From an uncultured Lentisphaeria bacterium (lineage in GTDB: Bacteria > Verrucomicrobiota > Lentisphaeria > JABSQK01 > CAJWLW01), in contig CAJWLW010000168.1 of NCBI GenBank assembly GCA_913042885.1, forward strand, positions 1 through 10,143: a stretch of DNA of 10,143 bases, given 5' to 3'. The notes beneath the pieces are model-generated. The model did no database searches. It was not told the DNA's origin and was given only the letters and a program-made list of their open reading frames with translations. Positions 6,966 through 10,143 of the stretch are shown in pieces (positions within the stretch are counted from its first letter, which is position 1; the number at the start of each line of letters is the position of its first letter). The translations under genes were made by a program, and so were the position numbers.

Positions 6966-7736
6966 TTATCCCACTGCGTCGTGGAATCGGCCCAGGGTAT
7001 CTATCAGCATTTTGCGTTTCAGATTCACGTCTACGCCTACAAAGATTATTCTCACGCCCAGGTCGAGGTAGCGACTGACGCTGTTTGGATCGAACGCGCC
7101 CATGGCGGTGATCTTCCCGGCCTGCGCCGCCGCCTCGAGCACATGTTCGATCTTTGGCGCGAGCTGCGTTTTGGCCGTCACGCTGTCGAGTCCGCTGGAC
7201 GCGGCCCAGTCGGCGGGCCCAATCGTCAGCATGTCAATGCCATCGACGCTGAGGATTGCGTTCAGCGCTTCGTATCCCTGGTCACTCTCAATCATCACCA
7301 TCAGCCGGGTTGCATCGTTCGAGTCAGCCAGATCCTGCACCGAATCGACCAGGTGATAGTCGAAGTTGACGCTGCTCGAACTCACCCCGCGCCTGCCCAC
7401 TGGCGGATACTTTCCAAGCTGCACAAAGGCCTCGGCCTGTTCGGCAATGCGTACGTCGGGCAGGTTCAGAATCTGGATCCCGCCATCCGCCAGGACCTGC
7501 ACATGGCTGCGGGAGAGCTCAGGCATCCGTACCAGCGGCACCATGCCGAGATGGGCGATCGTACGCGATACCCGGATTGCTTCCGAGTTCGACTGCGCCC
7601 CATGCTCCAGGTCCAGCCAAACGACATGATATCCAGCCTGCGCCATCAGTTCGAGTTCCACGATGGTCGTGTCGCGACAGATGACACCGTACAAGTGGTC
7701 GTGTTCTTCGAGCAGCTCTTTAAGGCGATCTTTCAT
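6966..7736 (-). CDS. HpcH/HpaI-family aldolase
   Basis: Enzymes of this class II (metal-dependent, pyruvate-type) aldolase family reversibly cleave 2-keto-3-deoxy (or 4-hydroxy-2-keto) acids to pyruvate and an aldehyde. The 256-residue length is normal. Visible motifs: WLDLEHG (40-46, catalytic His45), PLVRMP with R70 that contacts the keto acid, YPPVGRRG (110-117), metal ligand E150 in VMIES, and metal ligand D176 in GPADWAASSGL. All key residues are intact. The start at 7736 is chosen because it gives the family N-terminus and is preceded by AAGGGGG; the open frame continues 22 codons further up, but that part overlaps the previous gene and looks random. The ATG overlaps the stop of the upstream isomerase gene (ATGA), so the two are probably translationally coupled. 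The substrate is unknown; 2-keto-3-deoxyaldarate-type acids are plausible given the Hyi-like neighbour. Confidence 0.93.
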   Translation of the reverse strand: MKDRLKELLEEHDHLYGVICRDTTIVELELMAQAGYHVVWLDLEHGAQSNSEAIRVSRTIAHLGMVPLVRMPELSRSHVQVLADGGIQILNLPDVRIAEQAEAFVQLGKYPPVGRRGVSSSSVNFDYHLVDSVQDLADSNDATRLMVMIESDQGYEALNAILSVDGIDMLTIGPADWAASSGLDSVTAKTQLAPKIEHVLEAAAQAGKITAMGAFDPNSVSRYLDLGVRIIFVGVDVNLKRKMLIDTLGRFHDAVG

Positions 7737-8755
7737 AGTCCCCCTTCTTCTCGGTTCACTGACAGACCGCCGGCACGTTCGTGACCAACCAGTTCCCACC
7801 ATTTGGCACCGGCCGGACGCTCGAGCACCAGCGGCTTGAGAAACTCGACGGATTTCTTCAGGCCTTCATCGACTTCGATGAACTCGCATTCCATCTCGAC
7901 GGAGATCACATGGTCATAGCCGGTGAGGCGGAGCGTCGTGATAAACTCCGTCCACTCCTTCGCGTCATGCCCCCACCCGGCCAGGGTGTAGTTCCAGGAG
8001 CGCTCGGCGGGATTTTCCGGGGTGCTGTTGTCCATCAGACCTTTGATGCGAATGTTATGCTGCTGAAGGCTGACATCCTTAGCATGGACGTGCTGGACAA
8101 CGTCGCCCAGGAACCGCACTGCCTCGCTCGGGTTGATGCACTGGTACCACATATGTGAGATGTCGAAATTACAGGCGATGACGGGCCCGATCGCCTCCCG
8201 CAACCGTATCAGGTTCGTCGGGTTGTAGATCATATCGCCGCCATGCATCTCGAAGCACAATGTCACGCCATGATCCGCTGCAATCTTTCCGTGTTCGCGC
8301 CAGTAGGGCAGCAGGCGCCTCTCCCATTGCCATTCCAGGGTATCACGGAGATGGGGCCACTCGGCGAAACTCACCCAGTTCGGCGACTGATCACCTTCAG
8401 CCCCTTCCGGCAGACCGGCCAGAAGCGTCATACGTTTCACGTCCGCCTTCTCCATAAACTGACAAGCCGTGCGGAACTCGCGGGAATACTGGTCGGCGAC
8501 CTGCTTGTCCGGAGTCAACGGTGCACCATGACAGCCAAGCGCGCTGACTTCGAGGCCATAATTAGCAAACTGATCCTGCCAGCGACTGATCTCGCCGGGA
8601 TCCCTGATCAATGATTCCGTCCTGCAGAAACTGTTGCTCCACAATCCGCATGCCCCGACCTCGACCGCGTTGAAACCGAGGTCACGGGCGTATGCCAACC
8701 CTTCCTCCGTCGTATCGAAGTGCAGTAAATTCTGTGAGATGACACCGAGTTTCAT
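7733..8755 (-). CDS. Sugar phosphate isomerase/epimerase-type TIM-barrel protein
   Basis: The 340-residue protein has the xylose-isomerase-like (AP_endonuc_2) fold. It begins MKLGVISQNLLHFDTTEEGL and contains GFNAVEVGACGLW (27-39). The candidate divalent-metal ligands are E169 (CFEMHGGDM), D198 (FDISHMWYQ), H224 (HVHAKD) and E287 (SVEMEC). This quartet suggests an active isomerase or epimerase on a sugar or sugar acid; the exact substrate cannot be read. The start at 8755 is chosen for homology: the frame is open to 8962, but the extra 69 residues are low-quality. There is no Shine-Dalgarno, and a promoter places transcription at the ATG itself (see 8762-8790). It is the first gene of the isomerase-aldolase-Hyi set, overlapping the aldolase gene by 4 bp. 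No signal peptide is seen. Confidence 0.88.
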   Translation of the reverse strand: MKLGVISQNLLHFDTTEEGLAYARDLGFNAVEVGACGLWSNSFCRTESLIRDPGEISRWQDQFANYGLEVSALGCHGAPLTPDKQVADQYSREFRTACQFMEKADVKRMTLLAGLPEGAEGDQSPNWVSFAEWPHLRDTLEWQWERRLLPYWREHGKIAADHGVTLCFEMHGGDMIYNPTNLIRLREAIGPVIACNFDISHMWYQCINPSEAVRFLGDVVQHVHAKDVSLQQHNIRIKGLMDNSTPENPAERSWNYTLAGWGHDAKEWTEFITTLRLTGYDHVISVEMECEFIEVDEGLKKSVEFLKPLVLERPAGAKWWELVGHERAGGLSVNREEGGL

Positions 8756-8761
8756 GGTGCA

Positions 8762-8790
8762 ATAATAATAGGTCGAATGGAAAAGGTCAA
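8762..8790 (-). promoter_or_regulatory. Promoter of the isomerase-aldolase operon, possibly leaderless
   Basis: On the minus strand TTGACC (8790-8785, 5 of 6 to -35) is followed after 17 bp by TATTAT (8767-8762, 5 of 6 to -10). Only 6 bases separate the -10 box from the ATG at 8755, so transcription would begin at or next to the start codon. The lack of a Shine-Dalgarno agrees with a leaderless message. The -10 lies within a TATTATTATT triplet run, so the exact register could shift by 3 bp. Confidence 0.6.
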
Positions 8791-9031
8791 AAGGTAAAAA
8801 GAATCGACTGTCCAAATACTTTTGTCGTTCTACTTCGTTCAGACTTGAAACACAGGATAATGTATCGGATTGCGAGTGGTTATCGACGAAGCCTATCCCA
8901 GGATTTTTTAAAAAAAACACCCTATACCCGCGTGATCGCTTGCCACGCCTTCGATTTCGCACTGCTCCTTCTCTTCTGGCGAAAGGAAAGAAACCAATCC
9001 GTCCAAAGCCGGCATGTGGAATAAGCAGGTC
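8791..9031. other. Divergent intergenic region with T6A8 tract
   Basis: No gene is supported here; the minus-strand frame running through it is only the open upstream part of the isomerase frame. It holds a T6A8 tract (8904-8917) that could bend DNA. No near-consensus promoter for the prepilin gene was found. Confidence 0.4.
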
Positions 9032-9772
9032 ATGAAAGATCCCAGCAGATCCAAGTCACGTTCCCGCTGCTTTACCCTCATCGAATTGCTGGTGGTCATC
9101 GCTATCATCGCGATCCTCGCCTCCATGCTGCTGCCGTCGCTGAATCTGGCCAAGCGCAGTGCAAAGGTGATTCTCTGTTCCAACCAGGAGCGCCAGATGG
9201 GGCTGGCGCTGGCAATCTATGCTGGTAATTGGAACTCATACCCACCGCCCAGTGGCACCAATACCTCATTACTGCACAACACGGTCGAATCTTACCCCGA
9301 CAATAGGGACATCTACGTCGAAATGGCGGGGGGCGACAAGAAGTTCTATTGGTGCCCGCTCTCTCAGGGCGTCTCCGCAGAGGACAGCACAGGCGGCAGT
9401 GCGCCATACAACGAGTACTTCTATAGCGGGTCACCGCCGTATGACACCTATTCAAGCGTGGGCTATGCCATGGCGGTCAACTGGGTACCCGGCACGAACG
9501 GCTGCTGGAACGACACCGACACACCGGACGGGACGCCGTTTAGAATCGATGATCCGAAGGCTATTCTCGTGTCAGATGAAAACTCCAGCGCCTCTACGAA
9601 CGTGCCTGCCTGGCCGGATGTCAGTCGACACAGCGGCGCGGGGACGAATTACACGTATTCACCGTTCATCGACACCAACGCACTGTACGGCGATGGTCAC
9701 GTGGAAAGACGCCACGGCCCCCTCGAGCAATGGGTACAGCATTCAATGAACGGTGTTTTTTTCTCCTTCTGA
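9032..9772 (+). CDS. Prepilin-like secreted protein (N-terminal methylation motif, C-terminal DGH motif)
   Basis: The 246-residue product has a basic leader, then the class III signal FTLIELLVVIAIIAILASML starting at F14, with the Glu at mature position 5 (E18), so export through a type IV pilus/type II secretion-like prepilin system is expected. The residue before the cleavage point is Cys13 instead of the usual Gly. The hydrophobic stem is followed by PSLNLAKRSAKVILC and a globular part rich in Tyr, Asn, Ser and Pro, ending with a His (HSGAG) and YGDGHVERR (219-227), the H-X-DG arrangement common in the large pseudopilin families of Planctomycetota and Lentisphaerota. The start at 9032 gives a 13-residue leader; an in-frame ATG at 9014 would add 6 residues, and neither has a well-spaced Shine-Dalgarno. 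An intrinsic terminator follows. These proteins are often present in many copies; the role is unknown. Confidence 0.88.
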   Translation: MKDPSRSKSRSRCFTLIELLVVIAIIAILASMLLPSLNLAKRSAKVILCSNQERQMGLALAIYAGNWNSYPPPSGTNTSLLHNTVESYPDNRDIYVEMAGGDKKFYWCPLSQGVSAEDSTGGSAPYNEYFYSGSPPYDTYSSVGYAMAVNWVPGTNGCWNDTDTPDGTPFRIDDPKAILVSDENSSASTNVPAWPDVSRHSGAGTNYTYSPFIDTNALYGDGHVERRHGPLEQWVQHSMNGVFFSF

Positions 9773-9781
9773 AACGGGATC

Positions 9782-9801
9782 ACTCCAAAGCGGAGTTTTT
9801 T
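9782..9801 (+). terminator. Intrinsic terminator after the prepilin gene
   Basis: ACTCC (9782-9786), loop AAAGC, GGAGT (9792-9796), running into six T (9796-9801). The stem is short (5 bp), but the loop, the T-run and the position 10 bp after the stop codon fit a rho-independent terminator. Confidence 0.75.
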
Positions 9802-9850
9802 GAATTCTTTTGCGCTGAATCGACTCACCACGGATAGCCATCAGAATCGG

Positions 9851-9940
9851 ATGTTTACCCTCATCGGGTTACTCGTGGTTATCGCTATTATCGCAATCCC
9901 GCGTCGATGCCGCTGCCAGCGCTGACGCAAACGCCACTTC
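9851..9940 (+). pseudogene. Fragment of a second prepilin gene, frameshifted
   Basis: From the ATG at 9851 the frame reads MFTLIGLLVVIAIIAI, clearly the prepilin N-terminal signal and close in DNA to the intact gene at 9032. Three lesions are visible. The essential Glu at position 5 is Gly (GGG). One base is missing after the last Ile, near 9898-9900, after which the family continuation (ASMPLPALT) is found in another frame. Leu is Pro within that stretch. Family similarity stops near 9929, and in the original frame a stop follows soon. It is a decayed, 3'-truncated copy, not expected to function. Confidence 0.75.
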
Positions 9941-9944
9941 GTCG

Positions 9945-10050
9945 TGCTGCAGCATGCGCGCAAGATCAACTCGATCTGCTCCGGCGGAATTAGACCGGGC
10001 AGGATGCGGCATCCTTCAGTCGTAATTTCGTCGAGATCGACGTCGATCAT
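9945..10050 (-). pseudogene. Truncated 5' fragment, possibly phytanoyl-CoA dioxygenase-like
   Basis: On the minus strand, an ATG at 10050 opens MIDVDLDEITTEGCRILPGL followed by IPPEQIELILRAC. This resembles the N-terminal entry of PhyH-type Fe(II)/2-oxoglutarate dioxygenases (a helix, then 'G-x-x-x-L-x-G-L-x-x-x-E-x-I'). After about 33-35 residues the resemblance ends and the frame runs into the reverse complement of the prepilin remnant. None of the iron-binding residues are present, so if the assignment is right this is a non-functional stump. The assignment rests on a short motif and is tentative; no Shine-Dalgarno is seen. Confidence 0.4.
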
Positions 10051-10143
10051 GCACGGAATTTCAGGTGTCAGAAACGATATGACATGAGATTACCCTCGCA
10101 CGGGTGCAACTCCCGAGTACCCGAGCAGATATCGAAGCCTCGT

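Noticed and set aside
7737..7802. 22-codon N-terminal extension of the aldolase frame
   Set aside because: It overlaps the upstream isomerase gene, is Arg-rich and random-looking, and the ATG at 7736 has a strong AAGGGGG and the family N-terminus.
8756..8962. 69-codon N-terminal extension of the isomerase frame
   Set aside because: It does not match the family N-terminus (MKLGVISQNLL) and would place the promoter and a T6A8 tract inside the gene.
8908..9183. Minus-strand frame antisense to the prepilin N-terminus
   Set aside because: It is the reverse complement of the prepilin signal region; the same antisense peptide appears opposite the pseudogene copy, which explains the similarity without coding.
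10051..10143. Possible start of a plus-strand gene at 10084 and a CGGGT/ACCCG hairpin near the right edge
   Set aside because: Only about 20 codons are visible, with no ribosome-binding site or recognisable motif; the hairpin arms are 5 bp with a long loop.

Overview
The window is about 10.1 kb of moderately GC-rich bacterial chromosome, compact and without rRNA, tRNA, CRISPR or transposase genes. Three things point to a free-living bacterium of the PVC/Lentisphaerota-Kiritimatiellota-Planctomycetota-Hydrogenedentota kind: an 'FTLIELLVVIAIIAILASMLLP' type pseudopilin ending in a DGH motif, a cluster of xylose-isomerase-like TIM barrels with an HpcH/HpaI aldolase, and a Hanks-type Ser/Thr kinase fused to a receiver-like domain. 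This placement is inferred from gene families; no phylogenetic marker is present.

Layout. (1) Positions 1-1966, minus strand: a tryptophan biosynthesis operon, trpC (indole-3-glycerol-phosphate synthase) then trpB (tryptophan synthase beta, running off the left edge). They are coupled by an ATGA overlap and preceded by a near-consensus sigma70-type promoter. trpF, usually found between or beside them, is absent here. (2) 2033-2635, minus: a helical protein of unknown family in a more AT-rich patch. (3) 2898-4214, plus: a soluble protein with an N-terminal receiver-like domain that has lost its phospho-acceptor Asp and conserved Lys, joined to a Ser/Thr kinase with intact catalytic residues but an eroded glycine loop. 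(4) 4361-5044, minus: a CpXC-type zinc-ribbon-like protein. (5) 5358-6089, plus: a metallo-beta-lactamase-fold protein of the UlaG/COG2220 type whose HxHxDH motif is mostly gone. (6) 8790 down to 6140, minus: a probable three-gene catabolic operon made of a sugar isomerase/epimerase, an HpcH/HpaI aldolase and a hydroxypyruvate isomerase-like protein. Its promoter sits so close to the first ATG that the message may be leaderless. (7) 9032-9801, plus: a prepilin-like secreted protein gene with an intrinsic terminator. (8) 9851-10050: gene debris, in which a frameshifted second prepilin start (plus) meets head-on a truncated start of what looks like a phytanoyl-CoA-dioxygenase-like gene (minus).

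How the genes may work together. trpC and trpB catalyse successive late steps of tryptophan synthesis. The isomerase-aldolase-hydroxypyruvate isomerase set fits breakdown of an acidic sugar: aldol cleavage of a 2-keto-3-deoxy acid would give pyruvate plus a small aldehyde such as tartronate semialdehyde, which a Hyi-type enzyme interconverts with hydroxypyruvate. The substrate is not visible in the sequence. The kinase, the CpXC protein and the MBL-fold protein are each apparently monocistronic, and I see no firm functional link among them. I found no clear-cut new defence or mobile system; the least ordinary items are the pseudo-receiver kinase, the metal-site-eroded MBL protein, the possible leaderless operon and the fossil gene junction.
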